Shown one piece after another: positions 36,321-45,479 of a stretch of DNA of 64,000 nucleotides (its first letter is position 1; each line of letters starts with the position of its first letter). Location: positions 62,001 to 126,000 of the forward strand of contig CAYFFV010000002.1 in the NCBI GenBank assembly GCA_964342695.1. The letters are read 5' to 3'. The translations under genes and the position numbers were made by a program. The notes beneath the pieces are model-generated. The model saw nothing but the letters and a program-made list of their open reading frames with translations. It was not told the origin of the DNA and made no database searches. This stretch comes from CAYFFV01 sp964342695 (GTDB taxonomy: Bacteria; Acidobacteriota; Vicinamibacteria; Vicinamibacterales; UBA8438).

Positions 36321-39300
36321 CTAATTGGCTAAACGCTCATCGAACATTTCAATGCCACGAGAAAAAAATTCTTCCTTCGATAAGGCTCCAGAATCCACTT
36401 CATCAAGAAGACTTTTTTGGGTGACATATTCTCTGTTTTTTACACCAGCCTTGCTCTGTAACAGGCGCCACGCTTTTCTTCTCTCCACACAGAACAAAAC
36501 AAGCTGACGTGAAATTTTCATTATTTGAGGATTACCATCCGGCCCAGGCACCTTTGCAAAGACTCCGAAATCAGGCACAAAAGATCGGTGCTCTGGATTG
36601 AGATGATGGCGGTGAACAACATCCTGCTGAGTAATACGTAACAGCATGTTTTCGAGTGAAATCAGGTCCTTGACCTGGCTCTCATCCTTGACCCGCTTGA
36701 GATGATTTCGGAAACGAGCTTCGGTCGCACACCAGTGTGCCACCGTATACCGGTACTTTTCACCTGTAGTCTTAAATTTTGTTGTGTACCAGTCCTTCTC
36801 AGCATGCGGATTACCCTTAATATCGAGTGCCTCAGTATAGGTTTCACCCAACGTTGGATTAAAGACAAATTCCGGAGCACCACGGGAATCACGGACCCGC
36901 TGAGCCTGATCAAGAGCCATGTCATCACCCACACCATGTTCCGGCTGGCAAGTCGTAAAACACTGTAGAAAACCGGTGCCACGGTACTCAAGTGCATCAA
37001 GGATAGCCCGGAAAAACTTCGGCGCATTCGCAATTGAAATCTGAGACACAAAAGGTGACCCGTGGCCAGCCAAAAATGTTTCAGCTACAGTCTTCTTTTC
37101 GACCGCCTTACCCTGGGTGGCCGCCCCAAAGGCATTCATATCGCTACCACCAAGCATTGGCGTCGAATCTGAATTCTGACCACCTGTATTCGAATAGACC
37201 TGTGTATCAAGCATCACGGCTTTAACATTTGGTCTATTCTGCAGAACTACTTTTGACACGTTTTGATAACCGATATCACCCATGCCCCCATCACCACCTA
37301 CGATCCAGACCTTTGGTAATTCCTTGATCTCATCATCAGTCATCAAGCTATCGCTAAAATGGGTGTAGTCGTAGTAGTCCTGTTCAGTCAGAGCACCAAC
37401 TTGCTTGTTTATCAACATGTCAGCAAGGCGCTCTGGAATAACCGACCGGCGAGCGTGGTCGACCATAAAGCTTTCACCAAACAGCCATCCAATGGTCGCG
37501 CCGTCCTGGAACAGTGAATTCATCCACGGGTAGGGATGCGGATTATTGGGCGGTGTCGACCCATAGACCGTATTACACCCTGTATGAGCCGCCATAGCCA
37601 TAACACATTGCCCATTATCTAAACGACCATCAAGGGCCTGAAGATCTTTATGGTTAAACGATTCCTGCTCAAGCACGGTCGCCAATACGTCGACGATCTC
37701 TTCATCGCGCATTGGGCCGTGAGCTTCGAGTCTAGCATCGGTGTCTTTTTCACTATCCCCGCCAAGACCAATAATGACATGCGCAACCGTGCGAACGAAA
37801 AGAGCGTGCTCTTCCTGATGGACCGCGGATAAGGTTTCCATGAGAGCGACCCCATCTTGCCGGAGCCTGCGTGCTTTCTCAGAAAAACGGTCAGCCTTAG
37901 CATGATAAAGTGGCCGCATATAGGCTTCAGTGACTGATGCAATAGCCCGCAAAACGCTTTTCTCCCCACATCCCGCACACGCGCCGTCACCAGACACTAG
38001 AGCATCATAATTTCGTCGTACCATCAAGTGGTTTCGCAATGTCGCCGTCTTTGAATCGACGGGGTTTTCGTCGTTATAAAACCCGAGAAATTTCTGCTCT
38101 GTATCTGGAAGTAGGTTAAGGAATTCTGTTCCAGTTTCGTGCTCCGCATTGACCTGTTCTGTCTCTGGAACCATTCGCAAGGCATCGTGATCACCGCATG
38201 CAGTGACGCAGGCCGCACAACCCTTACAGAGGTCCGAAACAAAAATTGAAAAAACGCCTCCACTCCCAGGATTTTTCTTCTCTGGACCTCTAAAGATTGC
38301 GTTGACCTTATTGTATGCGACGGGAGTTTTATCGATTATGGACAGAAACTGATTTCGAGCTGCATCCGAAAACCCATTCAAATCACTGGTGGCCTTACGG
38401 ACTAGCTCAGGGAACGGATCATCGGATTTACCACCAACGGCATCGTTCATTAGTGATCGTGTTCGTTTCTCAATCTCCGGAACATGTGCAAGCAATTTTT
38501 TGCGATCGTCCGTGTTCTCGACATAGTTGCTAATAGCCGTGTGAAGTACGGTCTCGATGTCTTGTGAACAATTCGGAAGAGCCGTATCCGGACAAACTGA
38601 AATGCATTCCATGCATTGAGTGCAATTTTCTGGAATAAAAAGAGGAGTCTCTCGACGCGCAACATATTTGGATGCCGTGTCGCCTGTACCCGCTGCCATT
38701 ACAGACATCGCAGCTAAAGGTGAAGATGGTTGATCGTATCCGTAGTCAGAACGGAACTCGGAATCAAAAACTCCGACCTGAGTCACGGGTGTCCGCTCAA
38801 GCTGCCCGTCTGGTAAGGGAACCGACCGGCATGTGCTACAACCCTCGCTATCTACATTAAGTGGCAACATGGGTAGCCCACGAAGCGTGGAACGATCCTT
38901 TGCGGTAAGTTCACCAACTTTGATCTCAATTACTCTGCTGAAACCTTGAGTCATGACTTCCATATTGGACTCTACGACCGCAGGACCAAGTTTTCCAAAC
39001 TTCCTTTGGTACTGATTGCGAACGACTTCTTCAAATTGGTCGTTGTTAATATCAAAATCTTGGAGCAATGGAGACACTTTGAAAAACGCGCCAAGAAACG
39101 CATTACCTTGCATCCTAAGCTGTAAATCAGAACGGGTGGTTGCCTTTCTGGCAATATCAAATCCCGGCAGAGTAAACACACGTATTTTTTTGTCAAGGAT
39201 CTCAGTCCGAGCCCAGATTGGCAGTCGTTCCCAAGCTTCCTCGGCCGTCTCCTCAGATTCCCATATTAACGCGCCACCTTCTGACATCCCGTCCAGTGGA

Positions 39301-40991
39301 TTGCAGTGCGTAAATGCTTTTGGATCGCAACAAAGAACTACATCTACATGCCGAAGATCACAGTTGACCCGAATACGTTCAGGCGCCACAACTAGAAAAT
39401 AGGAAGTCGGTGCACCTTTCTTTTCAGAACCGTATTTCGGATTAGCGCTAACATGGATAACTTCCTTGAGACGACCAAATTCATCGAGTTCCGTATTACG
39501 TGCCGAAAGAAAATCATTAAAATCGCCAATGATTGCGCCTAAGTTCTTACCTGTTGTGATCGCCCCCCAACCACCAATTGAATGAAATCTAACAGCAATC
39601 GCTCCCTCGGGTAGTAATGACGGAGTCTCGTCTGATTTCACTTCGTACGGGTGAGGAACACCAAGCACAAAAAAGGACGACCCATCCTCCGCTGTACGAC
39701 CATCGGTCCGTGCCCGACCTGAGGTTGCATACTCATATGCGCCCAAAATCTGTTCGGGACGAAAATCTCGGGAACCCAACCCGTAAACGCCGTTAAATAT
39801 ACGCGGCACGTCGCAAGACGCAATCGGAGAAAAACCTTCTTCGACTGGACGTCCTTCGATAATCAGAGCTTTGTTGAGCGCGGTTCGAATATCACGACCA
39901 AGCGGATTATCTCCTGCTAGAGGTTCATCTGTGCGCTCCAGCACGATTGCATTCCGTTTCCCCGCCAGCGCCTTAGCAATGGCCTGACCAGGAAACGGTC
40001 TCAGCACATTAACATGGATTGAACCAACTTTAGCACCTCGAGTCTGTCGGAGATAATCGACCGCCGCTTCACAGTTCTCAGCTGCTGATCCGAGAGAAAC
40101 GAAGACCGTCTCCGCATCCCCTGTTTCATATTCAGTTAGCAAACCATAGTGACGTCCCGTCAAACGGCCAAATTCTTCATGCGATTCCACTAAATACTGG
40201 AGAATTGGTTCAATAAAATTGTTCCGACGCGCCACAACACCCTGCATATAGTGCTCTTGGTTCTGCACAGGACCCAATAAAACAGGATTTGCCAAGTCGT
40301 ACATCTTCGGAACACGTCGACGTTTCGGACCAAAAAGCTCTCTCTGAGCTTCGGTCGGACACTCTATTATGTCTTCCGGGGCGCCTAAAAATTCTCTAAT
40401 CAGTTCCGATTCATGCCGATAGAAAGTTCTCTCAAGATGGGTGGTCAGAAACCCATCCTGCACGTTCATCCCTGGGGTCAGACTCTTCTCGGTAACACGC
40501 CGCAAAATAAGCGATTGGTCCGCTGCCTGCTGAGCATCCTTAGCAAACACAATGATCCAGCCAGTATCAAGAACACCATTAATATCATCGTGCCCACAAT
40601 GCACATTGAGTGCATGCTTGGTCAACGCACGGGCACCGACCTGGACAATCATCGTCGAGGCCTTTCCAGGAGCGTGATAGTACTGCTCGGAGGCGTAGGG
40701 AAGACCTTGACCTGACGTGAAATTTACTACCCGTCTTCCACATACAGAATACGCGATGGCTCCGCCCTGAGCAGCGTGTTCGCCCTCCGCTTCAATCGCT
40801 GTCGTACTGCGCCCAAAAACATTAAGATTTCCCTCAGCGAACGATTGCTGATAAAGCTCTCCTCCCTCCGTTGAAGGAGTAATCGGATAGTAGACACCAC
40901 CATCAGTTACTCGAGCTTCCGTATGGTAAGAAACCAGTTGATTCCCGTTCGCGGTCACTCGGTGACCAGGGTATTTTGGAGTTTTAGACAT
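36321..40991 (-). CDS. nifJ: Very large pyruvate:ferredoxin (2-oxoacid) oxidoreductase
   Basis: The 1556-residue protein has the NifJ domain order but is about 380 residues longer than typical (about 1170). Order: N-terminal pyrimidine-binding domain (YYPITPSTEGGE), domain II, the gamma domain (FHSIGGWGAITTGKNLGAII), an EKR-like region (NPKYGSEKKGAPTSYFLV), a ferredoxin part with CTQCMECISVCP at about 790 and CKGCAACVTACG at about 922, and the TPP domain from about 1000 (DGACAGCGEKSVLRAI) with GDGGMGDIGYQNVSKVVLQN and VYSNTGGQNSDSTPM. Extra segments lie between the two ferredoxin motifs (over 130 residues) and inside the TPP domain before HTGCNTVYGSTPP. It should oxidise pyruvate or another 2-oxoacid to acyl-CoA and reduce ferredoxin; the substrate is unproved. 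Confidence 0.88.
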   Translation of the reverse strand: MSKTPKYPGHRVTANGNQLVSYHTEARVTDGGVYYPITPSTEGGELYQQSFAEGNLNVFGRSTTAIEAEGEHAAQGGAIAYSVCGRRVVNFTSGQGLPYASEQYYHAPGKASTMIVQVGARALTKHALNVHCGHDDINGVLDTGWIIVFAKDAQQAADQSLILRRVTEKSLTPGMNVQDGFLTTHLERTFYRHESELIREFLGAPEDIIECPTEAQRELFGPKRRRVPKMYDLANPVLLGPVQNQEHYMQGVVARRNNFIEPILQYLVESHEEFGRLTGRHYGLLTEYETGDAETVFVSLGSAAENCEAAVDYLRQTRGAKVGSIHVNVLRPFPGQAIAKALAGKRNAIVLERTDEPLAGDNPLGRDIRTALNKALIIEGRPVEEGFSPIASCDVPRIFNGVYGLGSRDFRPEQILGAYEYATSGRARTDGRTAEDGSSFFVLGVPHPYEVKSDETPSLLPEGAIAVRFHSIGGWGAITTGKNLGAIIGDFNDFLSARNTELDEFGRLKEVIHVSANPKYGSEKKGAPTSYFLVVAPERIRVNCDLRHVDVVLCCDPKAFTHCNPLDGMSEGGALIWESEETAEEAWERLPIWARTEILDKKIRVFTLPGFDIARKATTRSDLQLRMQGNAFLGAFFKVSPLLQDFDINNDQFEEVVRNQYQRKFGKLGPAVVESNMEVMTQGFSRVIEIKVGELTAKDRSTLRGLPMLPLNVDSEGCSTCRSVPLPDGQLERTPVTQVGVFDSEFRSDYGYDQPSSPLAAMSVMAAGTGDTASKYVARRETPLFIPENCTQCMECISVCPDTALPNCSQDIETVLHTAISNYVENTDDRKKLLAHVPEIEKRTRSLMNDAVGGKSDDPFPELVRKATSDLNGFSDAARNQFLSIIDKTPVAYNKVNAIFRGPEKKNPGSGGVFSIFVSDLCKGCAACVTACGDHDALRMVPETEQVNAEHETGTEFLNLLPDTEQKFLGFYNDENPVDSKTATLRNHLMVRRNYDALVSGDGACAGCGEKSVLRAIASVTEAYMRPLYHAKADRFSEKARRLRQDGVALMETLSAVHQEEHALFVRTVAHVIIGLGGDSEKDTDARLEAHGPMRDEEIVDVLATVLEQESFNHKDLQALDGRLDNGQCVMAMAAHTGCNTVYGSTPPNNPHPYPWMNSLFQDGATIGWLFGESFMVDHARRSVIPERLADMLINKQVGALTEQDYYDYTHFSDSLMTDDEIKELPKVWIVGGDGGMGDIGYQNVSKVVLQNRPNVKAVMLDTQVYSNTGGQNSDSTPMLGGSDMNAFGAATQGKAVEKKTVAETFLAGHGSPFVSQISIANAPKFFRAILDALEYRGTGFLQCFTTCQPEHGVGDDMALDQAQRVRDSRGAPEFVFNPTLGETYTEALDIKGNPHAEKDWYTTKFKTTGEKYRYTVAHWCATEARFRNHLKRVKDESQVKDLISLENMLLRITQQDVVHRHHLNPEHRSFVPDFGVFAKVPGPDGNPQIMKISRQLVLFCVERRKAWRLLQSKAGVKNREYVTQKSLLDEVDSGALSKEEFFSRGIEMFDERLAN

Positions 40992-41173
40992 ACTTTATTT
41001 TTCTATACCTACCTACGAATCCTTAAAACAAGGAACAAGAATAAGATAATAGTAGCGACTACACACCCAATGTATCGGCAGATAACACTGATTCAACTAA
41101 TAAACAGGAATTATTTCATATTTTTTCACAACTTCAAGCAAAATGACTCCAACAATATCAATCACTTAGCACT

Positions 41174-41809
41174 ATGAATGTTCCTTTAAACTCCCTCACA
41201 ATTCCAATTTTTCCGCTACCGAATGTTGTCTTATTTCCAAAAGTGTTTCTTCCGCTTCATATTTTTGAGTCCCGCTATCGTGAAATGGTCAAAGATGCCA
41301 TGCAAAAAAATAAGGTAATCGGGATAGTTTTACACCACGGATCATCAAAATCAAAACGCTCTAGTTCCCATCAAAATTTCCTTCGAGGGTGCTCAGGAAT
41401 TATCACACATTGCGAAAAAATGGAAGATGGTCGCTTCAACATACTCCTGAAAGGCAACCAAGAATTTCAGATTATTGAAGAGATCGACTCAAAAACCTAT
41501 AGACAAGCTAAGGTAGAGTTTCTTAATGCGATACCGCCAACTGAAGCCCTCAAAGAAGAACGGATTAAACTTGACTCTCAACTCCGCACATATTTGCTGT
41601 CACGTAACAAAAAGTGGAGTTTCCCTGTTAAAACAGACGACCTAACCTTTATTAATAATCTGTGCCATCACTTTGAATTCGATACTCTTGAAAAACAGAC
41701 TTTACTCGAACAAGAGACGATCGTGAAACGATGTCAGTTGCTTAGGTTACTACTTGAAATGAAAGTGCTTTTTAAAGATTCTGGAACCCAGTCAGGCTAC
41801 GTTCAATAA
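41174..41809 (+). CDS. LON-substrate-binding-domain protein
   Basis: A 211-residue protein made of one LON N-terminal domain (ATP-dependent protease La substrate-binding domain) without the ATPase or protease. Typical blocks are IPIFPLPNVVLFPKVFLPLH and HIFESRYREMVKDAM near the start and GCSGIITHCEKMEDGRFNIL in the middle. Such stand-alone proteins are widespread and of unclear role. It is divergent from nifJ and converges with the reductase gene after four bases. Confidence 0.88.
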   Translation: MNVPLNSLTIPIFPLPNVVLFPKVFLPLHIFESRYREMVKDAMQKNKVIGIVLHHGSSKSKRSSSHQNFLRGCSGIITHCEKMEDGRFNILLKGNQEFQIIEEIDSKTYRQAKVEFLNAIPPTEALKEERIKLDSQLRTYLLSRNKKWSFPVKTDDLTFINNLCHHFEFDTLEKQTLLEQETIVKRCQLLRLLLEMKVLFKDSGTQSGYVQ

Positions 41810-41813
41810 AAGA

Positions 41814-42836
41814 TTAATCTTTACTATTTTTCTTTTTTTTCGCGATATCCTCAACAACGATTCGCCCGTGAAAGCGACCATTTTCAATAAAAACCTCTCC
41901 ACGATTTGCTCCAGCAACGACGGACCCTGCCAGGTACAGGCCGGGCCTATTCGTTTCAAAAGTATTTTTATCTCGCACAGGAATATTAGTATTTTTGTCA
42001 ACTTCTACCCCGCAAGCCCGCAACAGTGAAACATCCGCCAAATACCCAGTCAATAGAAAAACGGCATCCGCAGGAAGAAGCTTTCGCACGCTGCTATCCA
42101 AGTTATCTGACACAGTTTGAGTTACTACTTCGCCTGAACGAATTTCGACAACCTCGGTGTTGAACAACGCTTGGATGGAACCTTCCTTAATACGATTTTC
42201 AATGTCCGGTTTAACCCAATATTTAATCGAAGAACCTAACGTTGCGCCCCTATGCACTAAGGTCACATCGACGCCGGCACGATATAAATCAAGAGCTGCT
42301 TCTGCAGCCGAGTTTTTGCCTCCAACAATAATTACCTTCTTACGATAGAAAGCATGCGGCTCGGTATAGTAATGGGAAACATGCGACAGATTTTCTCCTG
42401 GTATTCCAAGAAGATTTGGTCTGTCGTAAGTACCAGTAGCTAAAACCACAGTCCGTGTTTTATATTGTGAGTTCGTGCCTGCACCATCACGAGCCTGAAT
42501 GGTGTAGCTAGCATTAGAATCTTTGGAGTTAAAATCTAACCCAGTCAGTGTTAGCCCGAAATCGATATCCAATTCATAAGTATCTACAACACGCCGATAA
42601 TAACGGAGCGTTTCGTCACGTGTAGGCTTATCTCGAGCACTGACAAAAGGAAGACCTCCGATTTCAAGTAATTCTGGTGTCGTAAAAAAAACCATTTGAC
42701 TCGGAAAATTAAAAAGTGAGTTAACCAACACTCCTTTTTCCAAGACACGAAAATCTAATCCTGCCTTACGGGCAGCAATGGCACCTGCTAGTCCTGCCGG
42801 ACCGGCGCCAATAATAATCACATCATAACAATGCAT
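41814..42836 (-). CDS. ypdA: YpdA-like FAD/NAD(P) thiol-disulfide reductase
   Basis: A 340-residue flavoprotein of the YpdA type. FAD motif IIIGAGPAGLAGAIAARKAG, the block NFPSQMVFFTTPELLEIGG and the NADPH motif VIIVGGKNSAAEAALDLYRA match the family that includes the bacillithiol-disulfide reductase of Firmicutes. The CxxC pair of thioredoxin reductases is absent, as in YpdA. It may act on bacillithiol disulfide or another low-molecular-weight thiol; no bsh genes are in this window. Confidence 0.85.
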   Translation of the reverse strand: MHCYDVIIIGAGPAGLAGAIAARKAGLDFRVLEKGVLVNSLFNFPSQMVFFTTPELLEIGGLPFVSARDKPTRDETLRYYRRVVDTYELDIDFGLTLTGLDFNSKDSNASYTIQARDGAGTNSQYKTRTVVLATGTYDRPNLLGIPGENLSHVSHYYTEPHAFYRKKVIIVGGKNSAAEAALDLYRAGVDVTLVHRGATLGSSIKYWVKPDIENRIKEGSIQALFNTEVVEIRSGEVVTQTVSDNLDSSVRKLLPADAVFLLTGYLADVSLLRACGVEVDKNTNIPVRDKNTFETNRPGLYLAGSVVAGANRGEVFIENGRFHGRIVVEDIAKKKKNSKD

Positions 42837-42841
42837 GTTTT

Positions 42842-43441
42842 TTATTGTGGTAGGTACGAAATAAGCGCATCGCTAAGCGCCGCCACCGCTCGGCCAGTGG
42901 ATTGAAACACATCTTGATTTTCAGCACGTATAACTTCCAAACTTTGCCCGACTACCGAAATCTGATCTATGTCTTCTGGTATCGTCACGTAAATTCTTTC
43001 TGCACCAAGCGGAGCTAAAGGATTGACATCACGGAGTATCCCTGTACCTTTGACACGATCATAAAGATCTGATTCTGAACGAAATTCACTGAGAACGACA
43101 CCACGGGTAATAATCTCTCCGGACATCGTTGCGATCGCTATAGATGCCATATATTTTGCATAAGCGCGCCCCTCACTAGCCTCCTCTTCTGAATACGTAT
43201 GTCTATTGTGTAAATCAAAAGATAAAATAGCCTCTCCTCGATGGGATGGAACCTGCATCAATATCCCAAACACCGCATCACGGTGAATCTCGATATTGCA
43301 GTAAGGAACCTTGTTTTCAATGCCAACACCTAGAACAGACGGACATAACACCTCGACTTGTTCAGTAGTCCTACCCTGAGCCAACATCTGCCCTCCGAAA
43401 AAGGTCAGTGAAAAAAAGAGGGCTACCAAAATTCTTTTCAC
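42842..43441 (-). CDS. Secreted protein of unknown function
   Basis: A 199-residue product with a signal peptide (ILVALFFSLTFFGGQMLAQG) and a mixed α/β domain; two cysteines, in VLCPSVLG and VPYCNIEIH, could form a disulfide. I do not recognise the family. The GTG start overlaps the folE stop as GTGA, with GGAG upstream, so it is translated with folE. A link to folate synthesis is not implied by the sequence. Confidence 0.75.
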   Translation of the reverse strand: MKRILVALFFSLTFFGGQMLAQGRTTEQVEVLCPSVLGVGIENKVPYCNIEIHRDAVFGILMQVPSHRGEAILSFDLHNRHTYSEEEASEGRAYAKYMASIAIATMSGEIITRGVVLSEFRSESDLYDRVKGTGILRDVNPLAPLGAERIYVTIPEDIDQISVVGQSLEVIRAENQDVFQSTGRAVAALSDALISYLPQ

Positions 43442-44058
43442 TGACTTCGCTCTCCGTAAGGTGAAGACGATGCAGGGTCCATTGCAGAACGCATCACGCC
43501 TCGTTGTTTCAGTAGATCCAAGAATTCCATTCGCGTACGGGCATCATCACGGAAGCCGCCCAGCATGGCACTTGTTACGGCAAAAGAATTTTGTTTTTCT
43601 ACTCCTCGCATCAACATACACAAGTGAGTCCCTTCGACTACAACGCCGACACCAAGAGGATCAAGAATTTCTGAAAGCGTCTTGGCAATCTGATTTGTCA
43701 AACGTTCCTGGACCTGAAGTCGACGACTGAACATCTCTACCAGTCGCGGAATTTTACTCAATCCAATTACTTTCTTCCGAGGCAAATATGCAACGTGACA
43801 CTTTCCAAAAAATGGCAACAAATGGTGTTCACATACGCTATAAAAATCAATATCTTTAACAATAACCATCTCGCTGTAATCGACAGTAAAAAGAGCGTCA
43901 TTCACAACAGCATCAATGTCGGCTTTATATCCGCTGCTAAGAAATTGCCAGGCTTTAGCAACTCTTTCTGGTGTCTTCACTAGCCCTTCACGTTTTGGAT
44001 CTTCTCCGATTTCACTTAATAGCACTTCAACTGTTTTACTTATACGATCCTCGTTCAT
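43438..44058 (-). CDS. folE: GTP cyclohydrolase I
   Basis: FolE makes dihydroneopterin triphosphate from GTP, the first step of folate and pterin synthesis. The 206-residue product has the zinc ligands in VCEHHLLPFFGKCHVAYLP and in EGTHLCMLMRGVEKQNS, and the pocket block KVIGLSKIPRLVEMFSRRLQ. Length and motifs are those of the type IA enzyme. The ATG start sits 28 bases after the next gene upstream (44087..44929). Confidence 0.96.
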   Translation of the reverse strand: MNEDRISKTVEVLLSEIGEDPKREGLVKTPERVAKAWQFLSSGYKADIDAVVNDALFTVDYSEMVIVKDIDFYSVCEHHLLPFFGKCHVAYLPRKKVIGLSKIPRLVEMFSRRLQVQERLTNQIAKTLSEILDPLGVGVVVEGTHLCMLMRGVEKQNSFAVTSAMLGGFRDDARTRMEFLDLLKQRGVMRSAMDPASSSPYGERSQ

Positions 44059-44086
44059 CAGAATTCCTTGAATCTTTTTATACTAA

Positions 44087-44929
44087 TCAATAGGTGTAGA
44101 AACCACGTTTTGTCTTGCGTCCATGATGGCCAGCTAGAACCATGCGCTTCAACAAGGGTGGCGCTGCATAAGCTGGATCACGGAACTCGTCATACATTAT
44201 GTTTGCAATATAGTAGGTCGTATCAAGTCCTACAAAATCAAGCAGCGTAAACGGCCCCATCGGATGGCCACATCCCAGAGACATGCCTTTATCTAAATCT
44301 TCAAGTGTGCCAACACCAGATTCGTACGCTCGGATAGCATCCAAGAGATAAGGTATCAGCAATCTATTGACGATAAAACCAGGCCTGTCTGGTGCAGTGA
44401 TAGGCTCTTTCCCTAAAGACACAGCAAAATCCATGCCTTTCTCATACGTCTCATCGCTTGTAGAAAGCCCCCGAACCACTTCTACTAATTTCATCACCGG
44501 CACTGGACTAAAAAAATGCAATCCAAAAAAACGATCTGGCCTGGTCGTAGTTGAAGCCATTTCAGTGATGCACAGAGATGAAGTATTAGACGCAAAAAGC
44601 GTGTCTTCCCCTACGACCTTATCAAGGGCGGTGTACATGACCCTCTTAGCTTCAAGGTTTTCGACGATCGCTTCAATGATGAGGTCAGTTTCCGCCATTG
44701 CCTCAACATCAGTCGTTCCTGAAAGATTCGACAGCGTTTGATCTCGACTTTCAGGAGAAACTTTTTTTCGCTCGACACCAGCATCCAGAAACGATTCAAT
44801 CCGTGCCAAACCTTTGTCAACAAGTTTTTGATCCACCTCACGAACAATAGTTTTATAACCAGATTGCGCACATACCTGCGCGATACCAGAACCCATTAAG
44901 CCACATCCTAAAACACCAACAGTTTTCAT
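44087..44929 (-). CDS. 3-hydroxyacyl-CoA (3-hydroxybutyryl-CoA) dehydrogenase
   Basis: A 280-residue single-domain dehydrogenase, NAD-dependent on the motif VLGCGLMGSGIAQVCAQSGY. Catalytic His is in GLHFFSPVPVMKLVEVVRG and the C-terminal dimer domain has DRPGFIVNRLLIPYLLDAI and GCGHPMGPFTLLDFVGLDT. This matches Hbd/PaaH enzymes of β-oxidation or butyrate-type metabolism. AGAGG upstream of the ATG supports the start. Confidence 0.93.
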   Translation of the reverse strand: MKTVGVLGCGLMGSGIAQVCAQSGYKTIVREVDQKLVDKGLARIESFLDAGVERKKVSPESRDQTLSNLSGTTDVEAMAETDLIIEAIVENLEAKRVMYTALDKVVGEDTLFASNTSSLCITEMASTTTRPDRFFGLHFFSPVPVMKLVEVVRGLSTSDETYEKGMDFAVSLGKEPITAPDRPGFIVNRLLIPYLLDAIRAYESGVGTLEDLDKGMSLGCGHPMGPFTLLDFVGLDTTYYIANIMYDEFRDPAYAAPPLLKRMVLAGHHGRKTKRGFYTY

Positions 44930-45005
44930 AGCTACCTCTCACAATCAACAGTCACGACATTACAGACAGGCAAACATTTTCATCATAACAAATTAACACC
45001 TTCAC

Positions 45006-45410
45006 TTATGAAGACAACCTGACTAAATGGCTTCGGTAATCTCCATCAGAAATCAAGACGGCGTCACTTAAAGGCTTCCTGTAGTAATAACACCAAGCTA
45101 TCTTGCGCTGCCCGTTCTCAAGCGTCACCTTCACCTGTCGGCGAAGATACATACTGCTCCGCTCTGCTTGCGGAAAATATTGTTCGACCACGTCTGTACG
45201 AGACAAAAGTTTCAGAGGATCAGACACGTGGTAAAGCTCACCCATTATTTTTCCAGATGATGCAATAGCCGCCGGGTACAATCCTAGATCAAACAAGATC
45301 CCTTTGATAAAACCATACCCTTCAAACTTTATGTACCTGTCAATCTGAGAACTTTTTCTCAAATCAAATCCACTCATCAGCGTTCCATAAAAGAATATTC
45401 GGTTAATCAC
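45006..45410 (-). CDS. Gamma-glutamylcyclotransferase-like (AIG2) protein
   Basis: A product of about 134 residues with the opening FFYGTLMSGFD, which matches the YGSL substrate loop of the GGCT/AIG2 fold, then FDLGLYPAAIASSGKIMGEL and the C-terminal YYYRKP strand. The family includes γ-glutamylamine cyclotransferases and uncharacterised relatives. I chose GTG 45410 because AAGGGA lies about ten bases upstream and the motif starts soon after. A TTG 14 codons further upstream is in frame and less likely. Confidence 0.7.
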   Translation of the reverse strand: MINRIFFYGTLMSGFDLRKSSQIDRYIKFEGYGFIKGILFDLGLYPAAIASSGKIMGELYHVSDPLKLLSRTDVVEQYFPQAERSSMYLRRQVKVTLENGQRKIAWCYYYRKPLSDAVLISDGDYRSHLVRLSS

Positions 45411-45479
45411 GACTAAAGAGTCCCTTTGACTTTCTTTTTCTTGACCGGACAAAAACCCACGATAGAAAATGTCAGACTA

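Noticed and set aside
37619..37990. A 123-codon frame inside the nifJ-type gene in another frame
   Set aside because: The nifJ frame holds the conserved TPP motifs over this stretch; this frame has none.
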